DNA of 64,000 bases from Marivita sp. GX14005. Its GTDB lineage: Bacteria > Pseudomonadota > Alphaproteobacteria > Rhodobacterales > Rhodobacteraceae. Location: positions 434,001-498,000 of the forward strand of contig NZ_JAMCCQ010000002.1 of assembly GCF_023370775.1 (NCBI RefSeq), written 5' to 3'. Under the pieces are notes generated by a model. It searched no databases. It was not told where the DNA came from and was given only the letters and a program-made list of their open reading frames with translations. This document shows, piece by piece, positions 53,433 to 61,312 of this stretch (position 1 is the stretch's first letter; the number at the start of each line of letters is the position of its first letter). The translations under genes and the position numbers were made by a program.

Positions 53433-53888
53433 ATGGCTAAGACCAACGATTACACCGCGACCCTTAAAGAAATGATGGGCGCATTCCCCGTCGATACCAA
53501 ATCGATGGAAGACGCATTCAAGACCACGGCAACTCTGAACGAGAAGCTGTCGGGCGTCGCTCTGGAAGCGGCTGAGAAGTCCTCCGAGATCTCCTCCAAG
53601 TGGACGAAGGACACGCTGTCCAAGCTTGCCGAGATGAACAAGGCGAAGGCGGAGCCGGCAGACTATGCCAAGGCGATGACCGATTTCGCATCCGCTCAAG
53701 CCGAAGTCGCTGCGGAGAAGATGGCCGCTTTCGCCGAGATCGCGAAGAAGGTCCAGATGGACACCGTCGAGCTGATGATGGCCGCAGGCAAGGATCTCTC
53801 CGAAGATGCGACCGCCGCTGTCAAGAAGGCAACCGCCGACGCGACCAACGCTGCCAAGAAGGCAACCGCGACCGCTGGCGCGAAGTAA
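53433..53888 (+). CDS. phaP: Phasin (PHA granule-associated protein)
   Basis: 151-residue amphipathic helical phasin coating PHB granules. Mostly Ala/Lys/Glu helices with the phasin-domain pattern TLNEKLSGVALEAAEKSSEISSKWTKDTLSKLAEM and a C-terminal Ala/Lys/Thr-rich tail (KKATADATNAAKKATATAG). Own strong promoter and its own terminator, as expected for an abundant protein. AAGGAA precedes the ATG. Confidence 0.95.
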   Translation: MAKTNDYTATLKEMMGAFPVDTKSMEDAFKTTATLNEKLSGVALEAAEKSSEISSKWTKDTLSKLAEMNKAKAEPADYAKAMTDFASAQAEVAAEKMAAFAEIAKKVQMDTVELMMAAGKDLSEDATAAVKKATADATNAAKKATATAGAK

Positions 53889-53936
53889 AAGATCACGACT
53901 TAGCGTTCTCTCCTCCCAAACTGGAACGCTATGCTT

Positions 53937-53967
53937 GGGCCGGACCTGCAAGGGTCCGGCCCTTTTT
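53937..53967 (+). terminator. Intrinsic terminator of phaP
   Basis: GGGCCGGACC (53937-53946) pairs exactly with GGTCCGGCCC (53953-53962), followed by TTTTT. About 50 bp after the phaP stop. Confidence 0.92.
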
Positions 53968-54011
53968 CGGTCTCGACCGCGTTTCCGCCCCCGGTGCGAT
54001 GCGCAGAGCGC

Positions 54012-54049
54012 TTTCATTTTCCGTAACATGCGCTTAGGCTGCGGTGCAG
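54012..54049 (+). promoter_or_regulatory. phaR promoter candidate with PhaR-type operator
   Basis: TTTCAT (54012-54017), 17 nt, TAGGCT (54035-54040), with operator CTGCGGTGCAG (54039-54049) overlapping the -10. An exact CTGC-N3-GCAG, pointing to autorepression of phaR. The promoter hexamers are weak. Confidence 0.6.
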
Positions 54050-54074
54050 CAAACCTATCGTCAAGGAGGCCAGC

Positions 54075-54638
54075 GTGGCCGAAGACAGCAAACCGCTCCT
54101 GATCAAGCGTTACGCAAGCCGGCGTCTCTACAACACGGAAACATCCGATTACGTCACTTTGGAAGACATCGCGCGCTTCATCCGCGAGGGCAGGGAGGTG
54201 CAGATCGTCGATCTCAAATCCGGCGACGATCTGACCCGGCAATACCTGCTGCAGATCATCGCCGAACACGAAAGCCGCGGCGAAAGCGTGTTGCCGACCA
54301 ATATCCTCAACGATCTGGTGCGCAGCTATACGTCCTCGGCCACAAGCGCGGTGCCACAATTCCTCGCAGCCAGTTTCGAGATGTTCCGCGATAGCCAGTC
54401 CAAGTGGATGGAGAAGATGAACAAGGCCAACCCGATGACCGGCATGCCGGGCATGGGCGCGTTGCAGGCCCAACAGGAAGCGTTGCTCAAGGCGATGACC
54501 GGGGGCATGACGCCCGGCTGGTCCGGCCCCGCCAAGGACGAGAGCGATGACCGGTCCGCCAATGACAGCGAGGATCTCGACGCGATCAAATCGCAGCTCG
54601 CCGAGCTGCAGAGCAAGCTTTCCAAGCTCGAGAAATAG
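54075..54638 (+). CDS. phaR: PHA synthesis repressor PhaR
   Basis: 187 residues. N-terminal PHA-accumulation regulator DNA-binding domain (LLIKRYASRRLYNTETSDYVTLEDIARFIREGREVQIVDLKSGDDLTRQYLLQIIAEHE, about 7-65), then a helical region and a Met-rich linker (GMPGMGALQAQQEALLKAMTGGM) ending in a coiled coil DLDAIKSQLAELQSKLSKLEK. It binds PHA granules and DNA, and releases phaP and related promoters when granules form. GTG start after AAGGAGG. Three bases from the convergent oxidoreductase stop. Confidence 0.95.
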   Translation: MAEDSKPLLIKRYASRRLYNTETSDYVTLEDIARFIREGREVQIVDLKSGDDLTRQYLLQIIAEHESRGESVLPTNILNDLVRSYTSSATSAVPQFLAASFEMFRDSQSKWMEKMNKANPMTGMPGMGALQAQQEALLKAMTGGMTPGWSGPAKDESDDRSANDSEDLDAIKSQLAELQSKLSKLEK

Positions 54639-54641
54639 CGC

Positions 54642-55946
54642 CTACCAGCCGATCCGGTCGCGCATCGCATACCACGACATCGCCAGCGTCAGGAGCGGCG
54701 TGCGAAACATCCCGCCGCCCGGGAACGCGCCATGGGGAATTCCGGCGAAAGCGTCGAACCCGTCCGATGTCCCGCGCACCGCTTCGGCCATGAGCTTTCC
54801 GGCCTGCACCGCGTTGCCGACGCCATGGCCGGAATAGCCGGAGGCCGACAGGATATTCGGCGCGAGGCGCGCAAGATACGGCATCCGCTTCATCGTGATC
54901 GCCAGGGTTCCGCCCCAGGCATAGTCGATCTCGACGTTCCTGAGATGCGGAAAGACGGTGCTCATGGGTTTGCGCACCAATGCCGCGATATCTTCCGGGA
55001 AACGGTAGCCATAGCTCTCACCGCCCCCGAAAAGCAGCCGCTTGTCATGGCTGAGCCGAAAGTAATTCACCACGAAGCGCGAGTCCGCGACGGCGATATC
55101 GCGGGTCAAAACCCTCGCGGCTTCATCTCCGAGCGGTTTCGTCGCCACGACATAATTGTTGATCGGCAAGACCCGTGCGGCAACGCTTCGGTCCAGCCCG
55201 CCGAGATAGCCGTTGGCGGCAAGGATCATGTGATCGGCCACGACGTGACCTGCATCCGTGCGCACCGTCACCTTGTCACCCCGCTCGATCCCATGCACAT
55301 GGCTGCGCTCATGGAGTCGCGCGCCCGCCGCATCCGCGGCCCTTGCCAACCCAAGCGCAAAGCGCAGGGGGTGCAGATGCGCGGCTCCCATATCGAGGAT
55401 CCCGCCCCGGTAATCGGGCGACGGGCAGAGCGCATGAAACGCCTCCACATCGAGTGTTTCGATCTGCGTGTAGTCATAGCGCCGCGCCAGATGCGCCGCA
55501 TAGCCGTGCAATTCGCGCACCTCCCGATCGCGCGATCCGGCCCAGGCCACGCCGTCCTTCAGATGGCAGTCGATCGCATGACGCGCGATCAATCCCCGCA
55601 CGAGCGCCTTCGCATCCTCCGCCAGATGCCATAGCCGCAACGCGGCATCGAACCCGACCATCTTTTCCAGCGTGATCTGATCCTGGCGCTGCCCCGAACC
55701 CAGCTGCCCGCCATTTCGGCCCGAAGCACCGAAGCCCACGCGATGCGCCTCCAGCAGCACCACGTCCGCGCCCATCTCGGCCAGATGCAGCGCCGCCGAC
55801 AAACCCGTATAGCCCGCCCCGACCACGCAGACATCGGCCCGCGCCGCGCCCTGCAGCGGCGCGAAAGGCGCAATCGGCTCGGCGGTGGCCGCATACCAGC
55901 TATCGGGGTAGCGGCCGCGCTTGTCATTGGAGAACAAAAGGTTCAA
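54642..55946 (-). CDS. puuB: FAD-dependent amine oxidoreductase (gamma-glutamylputrescine oxidase type)
   Basis: 434-residue DAO-family flavoenzyme with N-terminal FAD site VCVVGAGYTGLSAALHLAEMGADVVLLEA (about 39-67) and FGASGRNGGQLGSGQRQ. The C-terminal region SASGYSGHGVGNAVQAGKLMAEAV is typical of PuuB/OrdL. It would oxidise a gamma-glutamylated amine to the aldehyde with H2O2. Its neighbours on the same strand are gamma-glutamyl-ligase-type and amidotransferase genes. Separated from the upstream ligase gene by a copy of the 3' element, so its transcript level may differ. Confidence 0.85.
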   Translation of the reverse strand: MNLLFSNDKRGRYPDSWYAATAEPIAPFAPLQGAARADVCVVGAGYTGLSAALHLAEMGADVVLLEAHRVGFGASGRNGGQLGSGQRQDQITLEKMVGFDAALRLWHLAEDAKALVRGLIARHAIDCHLKDGVAWAGSRDREVRELHGYAAHLARRYDYTQIETLDVEAFHALCPSPDYRGGILDMGAAHLHPLRFALGLARAADAAGARLHERSHVHGIERGDKVTVRTDAGHVVADHMILAANGYLGGLDRSVAARVLPINNYVVATKPLGDEAARVLTRDIAVADSRFVVNYFRLSHDKRLLFGGGESYGYRFPEDIAALVRKPMSTVFPHLRNVEIDYAWGGTLAITMKRMPYLARLAPNILSASGYSGHGVGNAVQAGKLMAEAVRGTSDGFDAFAGIPHGAFPGGGMFRTPLLTLAMSWYAMRDRIGW

Positions 55947-55960
55947 ACGACGCTCCCTCG

Positions 55961-56037
55961 TCTTCTTCTCGTCAAAAATACTCCGGGGGTTTGGGGGCTG
56001 GCCCCCAACCGATCGGACCGGCTTTGCCGGTCCGATC
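55961..56037 (-). repeat. Dispersed 3'-end element, copy D
   Basis: Read on the minus strand, after the ligase gene stop at 56046: a perfect 12-bp hairpin GATCGGACCGGC-TTT-GCCGGTCCGATC (56037-56011), a second hairpin GGGGGC-CA-GCCCCC (56006-55993), then CCCCGGAGTATTTTTGAC and GAGAAGA. Same orientation rule as the other copies, here inside an apparent operon. Confidence 0.75.
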
Positions 56038-56045
56038 CTCCACCC

Positions 56046-57410
56046 TCAAACATTCAAGAGCAGATGTTCACGTTCCCACGGGCTGATGACCTGCAGGAAT
56101 TCCTCGTATTCTGCGCGTTTCACGATGGAATAAACACGACAGAACTCCGGCCCCAGCACCTCGTGCAGGGCCTCCGCCTCATCGAAGAGATCGAGCGCCT
56201 CTCCCAGAACACGCGGGATGTCCCCTTCGCCCTCATAGGCGTCGCCGCGGAACTGCCGCGAGGGGCGATCCTCGTTCATCAGCCCCAGATAGCCGCAAGC
56301 CAGCGAGACCGCGATGCCGAGGTAAGGATTGCAGTCCATGCCGGCGAGACGGTTTTCAACCCGGCGGCTGCCGGGACCGGCAAGCGGGATCCGTATGCCC
56401 GTGGTGCGGTTGTCGCGGCCCCATTCGAGGTTGATCGGCGCGGCCTGATCCTTCACGTAGCGGCGGTAGCTGTTTACATAGGGGGCCAGAACCGCGATTG
56501 CCGCCGGCAGATGCTTTTGCAGCCCGCCGATGAAATGAAAGAACGCGTCCGTTTCTCCCCCCTGAGGTCCGCTGAAGATATTGCGGCCGGTCTCGATCTC
56601 CATGATCGAATGGTGAATATGCATCGCGCTGCCCGGCTCGTCCTCGATGGGTTTGGCCATGAACGTCGCAAACGCGTCGTGCCGCAGCGCCGCTTCGCGG
56701 ATCAGCCGTTTGAAATAGAACACCTCATCGGCGAGCTTCACCGGATCGCCATGCAGCAGGTTGATCTCGAGTTGACCCGCGCCGCCTTCCTGCGTGATCC
56801 CGTCGATCTCGAAGCCCTGCGCTTCGGCGAAATCGTAGATGTCGTCGATCACCGGTCCGAACTCGTCGACAGCGGTCATCGAATAGGCCTGCCGCGCGGC
56901 GGCGGGCCGGCCCGAGCGACCCATCATCGGCTCGATCTTCTTTGCCGGATCGAGGTTCCGGGCCGTGACGTAGAACTCCATTTCGGGCGCGACCACCGGT
57001 TCCCAGCCCTGATCGCGGTAAAGCTGCACGACACGCTTGAGCACGTTGCGCGGTGCATAGGGCACAGGGCGCCCCTTGCGATCATAGGCGTCATGGATCA
57101 CCTGCAGCGTCCAGTCGCCGGTCCACGGGGCGGCGGTGGCGGTGCTCATGTCCGGTTTGAGGATCATGTCCCGCTCGATGAACCCGCCGTCCTTTTCATC
57201 GGCAGCTTCGCCCCAGTCGCCGGTGATGGTTTGGAAAAATATCGAATCCGGCAGGTGAAAATACTCCTGCCGCGCAAATTTGGAGGCGGGAACGGCCTTG
57301 CCGCGGGCGATACCGGGCAGATCGGCGATGATACACTCGACCTCGTCGAGCCGTTTGCCTTCAAGATAGAGCGCGGCAGGTTCGGGAAGTGTTGCAGTCC
57401 ATTCTTTCAT
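56046..57410 (-). CDS. puuA: Glutamine-synthetase-family gamma-glutamyl-amine ligase
   Basis: 454-residue glutamine synthetase III/PuuA-like enzyme. The catalytic-domain signatures are present: MEFYVTARN (metal Glu), AGQLEINLLHGDPVKLADEVFYFKRLIREAALR, SAMHIHHSIME, NRTTGIRIP and RRVENRLAGMDCNPYLGIAVSLACG. Likely joins glutamate to an amine such as putrescine using ATP, the first step of the gamma-glutamyl route. A second copy lies upstream, with an amidotransferase between. Its ATG overlaps the amidotransferase stop by 4 bp. Confidence 0.85.
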   Translation of the reverse strand: MKEWTATLPEPAALYLEGKRLDEVECIIADLPGIARGKAVPASKFARQEYFHLPDSIFFQTITGDWGEAADEKDGGFIERDMILKPDMSTATAAPWTGDWTLQVIHDAYDRKGRPVPYAPRNVLKRVVQLYRDQGWEPVVAPEMEFYVTARNLDPAKKIEPMMGRSGRPAAARQAYSMTAVDEFGPVIDDIYDFAEAQGFEIDGITQEGGAGQLEINLLHGDPVKLADEVFYFKRLIREAALRHDAFATFMAKPIEDEPGSAMHIHHSIMEIETGRNIFSGPQGGETDAFFHFIGGLQKHLPAAIAVLAPYVNSYRRYVKDQAAPINLEWGRDNRTTGIRIPLAGPGSRRVENRLAGMDCNPYLGIAVSLACGYLGLMNEDRPSRQFRGDAYEGEGDIPRVLGEALDLFDEAEALHEVLGPEFCRVYSIVKRAEYEEFLQVISPWEREHLLLNV

Positions 57411-58090
57411 GCCAGACGCCTTTCCCGAAAGAATGTCGCGAATTGCTGCGCCATGCGGTGATTGTCGAGCCTGCCGCCCATTCGCGCCCGTGCCTTGGCG
57501 ATCAGGTCGTCGGGCACGACGCCCTTTGCCCGCTCATCGAGCAGGCCTTGCACATAAGCGTCCTCGAATTCCGGATGCGGCTGAACGGTATAGGCCTTGC
57601 CCGGATAGAGCAGCGCGGCATTGGCGCAGTGATTGCCCTGCGCCACCAGCCTCGCGCCCTCTGGCGCAACCGTCACCTGATCCTGATGCCAGGCATTGAT
57701 CGTCAGAGTTTCACCGCCGTAATCATAGTCCTGCTGGCCGACGACCCAGCCGCCTTCGTATTTCGTGACCGTCCCGCCGAGCGCCTGCGCGATGATCTGA
57801 TGGCCGAAACACACTCCGACGAGCGGACGATCCGCGGCGACGATGTCGCGGATGAGCTTTTCCAGCGGGGCAATCCAGGGATGATCTTCGTAGGCGCCGT
57901 GTTTCGAGCCTGTGATGAGCCAGCCATCCGCGCTTTCCGGCCCGTCGGGAAATTCGCCCGTTACCACCGACCAGCTTTCGAAGCTGAACCCGTGGCCATC
58001 CAGAAGCCGCTCGAAGAATTGCGGATACTCGTCGAATTCGTCCCTGAGCGCCTCGGGTACCAGTCCGGTTTGCAGTATTCCGATCTTCAT
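57407..58090 (-). CDS. Class I glutamine amidotransferase-like hydrolase
   Basis: 227-residue triad amidotransferase domain. Nucleophile Cys in LVGVCFGHQIIAQALGG (about 92-108), His/Glu in YTVQPHPEFEDAYV. Near the N-terminus ADGWLITGSKHGAYEDHPWIAPLEKLIRDI. In the context of gamma-glutamyl ligases it may hydrolyse gamma-glutamyl intermediates as PuuD does, although it is closer in sequence style to the GMP-synthase-like GATase group. Coupled to the downstream ligase. Confidence 0.82.
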   Translation of the reverse strand: MKIGILQTGLVPEALRDEFDEYPQFFERLLDGHGFSFESWSVVTGEFPDGPESADGWLITGSKHGAYEDHPWIAPLEKLIRDIVAADRPLVGVCFGHQIIAQALGGTVTKYEGGWVVGQQDYDYGGETLTINAWHQDQVTVAPEGARLVAQGNHCANAALLYPGKAYTVQPHPEFEDAYVQGLLDERAKGVVPDDLIAKARARMGGRLDNHRMAQQFATFFRERRLA

Positions 58091-58151
58091 GAAGCACCGA
58101 TGGTTGTTGCGATTGATAGCTATGATGGCCGGCGAAGCGTGGCAAGCCGGC

Positions 58152-59498
58152 CTATACGGTGTCGAGATAGATTTCGACGCGTTCGGCGGGGGTCAGCTCG
58201 TTCATGTAGTGAATTTCCTGTTTCTTGGTCAGAACGAGATTGCGGATCAGCTCCGCGCTGAAGATGCGCGGTATGAGGCGGCTCTTCTCGAACGCATCGA
58301 CGGCCGAGGACCAATCGCCGGGGATCTGCGGCAGATCGAGCGCGTAGGCATTGCCGCGCACCGGCTCGGGCGGCTCTTTCGCGTCTTCGATCCCGACCAT
58401 CGCAGCGCCGAGAATGGCGGCGAGCGTCAGGTAGGGGTTCACATCCCCGCCCGCCACACGATGTTCGATGCGCCGCGCGGACGGGCTGCCCGAAGGGACG
58501 CGAATGGCCGTGGTGCGGTTCTCATAGGCCCAGGCGATCCCGGTCGGCGCATGGGCCTCGGGGACCAGGCGTTCGTAGCTGTTCATATGCGGGGCAAAGA
58601 GCAGCGTGCTGTCATGCATCGCGCTCAGACATCCGGCGATGGCATGGCGCAGCGTATCCGTTCCCTTTGGCCCGCCATCGTCGAAGATATTGTCGCCGTT
58701 CCTGTCCAGCACCGAGAAATGCGTGTGCATCCCGGAGCCGGAATAATCGGAGTAGGGCTTGGCCATGAAGGACGCCGCAAAGCCGTGTCGCCGCGCCAGT
58801 CCCTTGACCAGCATCTTGAAGAGCCACGCATCGTCGGCAGCGCGCAGCGCGTCGTCGCAATGCATCAGGTTCATCTCGAACTGGCCCAGCCCTGCTTCGG
58901 AGATCACGGTATCGGCGGGAATGTCCATCGCCTCGCAGGCGTCGTAGAGATCGGTGAAAAAGCGGTCGAACTGGTCGATCAGGCGAATGGACAGGATCTC
59001 CCCGGCCTTGCGCCGCTTGCCCGAACGCGGGGAAGCCGGCACCTGCAGGTTGCGGGTGCTGTCATCGATCAGGAAGAATTCGAGCTCCATTGCCACCACC
59101 GGCGTCAACCCACGGTCGGCATAGCGCTGCACGACGCTGGCGAGCGCGTGGCGGGGATCGCCCTCGTAGGGCTGTCCGTTGTCGCGATACATCCAGAGCG
59201 GCAGAAGCGCGCTCGGCGCCTCCAGCCAGGGCATCGGCACGAAACCCCGCGCGGTGGGATAGAGCACGCCATCGGCATCCCCGGCCTCGAAGACAAGCGG
59301 GCTGTCGTCGATATCCTCGCCCCAGATGTCGAGGTTCAGAACCGAGAGCGGAAACCGTGTGCCGCCATCGAGCACCTTGCCCGCGAAGCGCGCCGGCACG
59401 CGCTTGCCGCGCGCTTGTCCGTTGAGATCGGATGCCGCAACGCGAATGGTGCGCACCTGCGGGTTCTTGCGAAGCCAGTTTCGGATTTGAGGGTCCAT
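58152..59498 (-). CDS. puuA: Second glutamine-synthetase-family gamma-glutamyl-amine ligase
   Basis: 448 residues, homologous to the ligase two genes downstream but clearly diverged. Signatures: MELEFFLIDD, EAGLGQFEMNLMHCDDALRAADDAWLFKMLVKGLARRHGFAASFMAKPYSDYSGSGMHTHFSVLD, NRTTAIRVP, and RRIEHRVAGGDVNPYLTLAAILGA. Two ligases suggest two amine substrates (for example putrescine and another amine). It has its own promoter and palindromic operator directly upstream, separating it from the permease genes. Confidence 0.85.
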   Translation of the reverse strand: MDPQIRNWLRKNPQVRTIRVAASDLNGQARGKRVPARFAGKVLDGGTRFPLSVLNLDIWGEDIDDSPLVFEAGDADGVLYPTARGFVPMPWLEAPSALLPLWMYRDNGQPYEGDPRHALASVVQRYADRGLTPVVAMELEFFLIDDSTRNLQVPASPRSGKRRKAGEILSIRLIDQFDRFFTDLYDACEAMDIPADTVISEAGLGQFEMNLMHCDDALRAADDAWLFKMLVKGLARRHGFAASFMAKPYSDYSGSGMHTHFSVLDRNGDNIFDDGGPKGTDTLRHAIAGCLSAMHDSTLLFAPHMNSYERLVPEAHAPTGIAWAYENRTTAIRVPSGSPSARRIEHRVAGGDVNPYLTLAAILGAAMVGIEDAKEPPEPVRGNAYALDLPQIPGDWSSAVDAFEKSRLIPRIFSAELIRNLVLTKKQEIHYMNELTPAERVEIYLDTV

Positions 59499-59512
59499 GT
59501 TTCACTGCGTCA

Positions 59513-59559
59513 GAATTTGATCAAATTCAGGAATATGCAGGAGCCCCGCCGTTTAGCAA
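59513..59559 (-). promoter_or_regulatory. Promoter and palindromic operator of the ligase operon
   Basis: On the minus strand: TTGCTA (59559-59554), 16 nt, CATATT (59537-59532), then the perfect 16-bp palindrome GAATTTGATCAAATTC (59528-59513) across the expected start point, ending 14 bp before the ATG at 59498. Position suits a repressor. No regulator gene is visible nearby. Confidence 0.6.
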
Positions 59560-59566
59560 GGAGATT

Positions 59567-60373
59567 TCACCGCAAGAGGTTCAGTTTCACCCGAAGCCTC
59601 GCGACCGCGCCCGTCGGCAGATGGCGGTTCAGCCGCCGATTGACCGCGCCGAATATGGCGATGATGCAAAGCGTCAGCAGAATGAAATATAAGGCAAGGA
59701 TCGGGTAGGGGATGAACGGGTTGAATGTCTTGTCGGCGAAGTAGTTGGCGTAATAAAGCGCGTCGCCCCGTTGCTGCCACGCCGGAAAGCCCGAGAAAAA
59801 GACCAGCGTCGTCGCGTGAAAGAGAAAGATCGCCTCGTTCGTATAAGCCGGCCATGCCAGCCGAAGCATGGTCGGCCAGGTGATCCGCCGAAAGCGCGGC
59901 CAGCCGCTCATGCCGTAGGCATCGGCCGCTTCCATATCGCCCCTCGGCACCGACATGAGTGCGCCGTAGAAAATCTCGCCGGAATAGGCGGCGGTGTTGA
60001 AGAACAGCACGACGAGCGCGCCAAGCCAGGCCGAGGTGAACGGATCGAAGATCGGTGAGACCGGCTTGAGCGACAGGAACAGGAAATACGCAAAGAAGAA
60101 CTGGATGAAGAGCGGCGAGCCGCGAAAGATGAAGATGAACCATACGCTGATCTTGCGCAGCACGACGTTGCGCGACGCCTTGCCAAGCGCCAGCGCCGTG
60201 GCAAGGAAAAACCCCGCGGCCAGCGCAAGGACGCCGAAATAGACGTTCCAGAGCATGCCTGATCCGATCAGCGTGAATTGCTGGCAGATCGTGAAATCGT
60301 CGCGCGGCAGGAGCCGCTCTCCGATGCCGATGGAGCGCAGGCCGTAATCGGTGATCGTCTGCCAACAGCTCAC
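59567..60373 (-). CDS. Polar amino acid/opine ABC transporter permease (HisM-like)
   Basis: 268-residue permease of the His/Glu/Gln/Arg/opine family, with five or six membrane helices. The EAA-type coupling loop is GDMEAADAYGMSGWPRFRRITWPTMLRLAWP. The HisM-type beginning MSCWQTITDYGLRSIGIG is followed by LPRDDFTICQQFTLIGSGMLWNVYFGVLALAAGF. GTG start at 60373 overlapping the partner permease stop. Delivers the amine/amino acid used by the downstream ligases, by inference. Confidence 0.85.
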   Translation of the reverse strand: MSCWQTITDYGLRSIGIGERLLPRDDFTICQQFTLIGSGMLWNVYFGVLALAAGFFLATALALGKASRNVVLRKISVWFIFIFRGSPLFIQFFFAYFLFLSLKPVSPIFDPFTSAWLGALVVLFFNTAAYSGEIFYGALMSVPRGDMEAADAYGMSGWPRFRRITWPTMLRLAWPAYTNEAIFLFHATTLVFFSGFPAWQQRGDALYYANYFADKTFNPFIPYPILALYFILLTLCIIAIFGAVNRRLNRHLPTGAVARLRVKLNLLR

Positions 60374-61212
60374 GTGGCGGACCTCTGCGCAGTGCCGCCG
60401 ATCGTGGCCTGCCCGTGCCGCAACCGGGTGGTGATCCGGTCCAGCACGATCTCCGACACGCGCGTGAAGGCGAGGTAGAAGACCAGAAGGAACAGGAAAT
60501 ACCACATGCGCCAGTCGGGATGCGGGTAATCGGTGAAGCGCGGCGTCTTGGCCCCGCCAAGCTCGCGCGCCCAATAGACGATATCCTCGACCCCCAGCAG
60601 GAAAAGCAGCGGCGTGGCCTTGATGAGCACCATCCACAGGTTCGACAGGCCGGGCAGGGCGTAGATCCACATCTGCGGCACGAGGATGCGCCAATAGACC
60701 TGCCGGCGCGACATGCCGTAAGCCTCCGCGGTCTCGAGCTGCGCGCGCGGCACGGCGCGCATGGCGCCGAAAAGAACGTTGGCCGCGAAGGCACCGAACA
60801 CGATGGCGAAGGTCAGTACGGCAAGGAAAAACCCGTAGGTTTCATGCACCCATTGCGGCGCGTTGCCCAAGGGCAGTTTGGCGGCAGCGCAGACGACGAA
60901 ATCATTGCCCTGCCAGATCGGCTGGTCCCAATCGGGGCATTTGATCTCGTGCCGGATCCATTCGAAGAAGATGTCGAGCGCGAGCACGAAGAAGAGGAAG
61001 AACGCAATGTCCGGCACGCCGCGCACGATGGCGATATAGGTCTTGCCGATCCAGCGCAGCGGCGCAACGCGCGACCGCGCGGCAGAAGCGCCGGCGAAGC
61101 CGAAGGCCAGCGCCGCCGGAGCCGTGATCGCCAGCAAGAGCAGAACCGTGCCGAAGGACGCATAGAATGCCAGATGCTTGCCCGTGGTCAGGTAGCAAAT
61201 CAGCCACGTCAA
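60370..61212 (-). CDS. Polar amino acid/opine ABC transporter permease (HisQ-like)
   Basis: 280 residues from a TTG at 61212 (MTWLICYLTTGKHLAFYASFGTVLLLL). Membrane domain with the coupling loop ETAEAYGMSRRQVYWRILVPQMWIYALPGLSN. A periplasmic insert contains two cysteines (about residues 92 and 108). The frame stays open for about 100 bp upstream and encodes plausible extra residues (TACADPSSLSG) without any ATG or GTG, so the true start may be an unusual codon. Forms a heterodimer with the HisM-like protein. Confidence 0.8.
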   Translation of the reverse strand: MTWLICYLTTGKHLAFYASFGTVLLLLAITAPAALAFGFAGASAARSRVAPLRWIGKTYIAIVRGVPDIAFFLFFVLALDIFFEWIRHEIKCPDWDQPIWQGNDFVVCAAAKLPLGNAPQWVHETYGFFLAVLTFAIVFGAFAANVLFGAMRAVPRAQLETAEAYGMSRRQVYWRILVPQMWIYALPGLSNLWMVLIKATPLLFLLGVEDIVYWARELGGAKTPRFTDYPHPDWRMWYFLFLLVFYLAFTRVSEIVLDRITTRLRHGQATIGGTAQRSAT

Positions 61213-61312
61213 CCCGGACAGGCTCGATGGATCGGCGCAGGCGGTCAGGATGGCATTGTCCTCGGCAGAAGGCTCCCGGCGCGACCCGTGCGCCGGAAAC
61301 AGGTTCGCGCGA

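Noticed and set aside
59513-59528. GAATTTGATCAAATTC as an Fnr/FnrL site
   Set aside because: The Fnr site needs TTGAT-N4-ATCAA; here the half-sites touch with no spacer.
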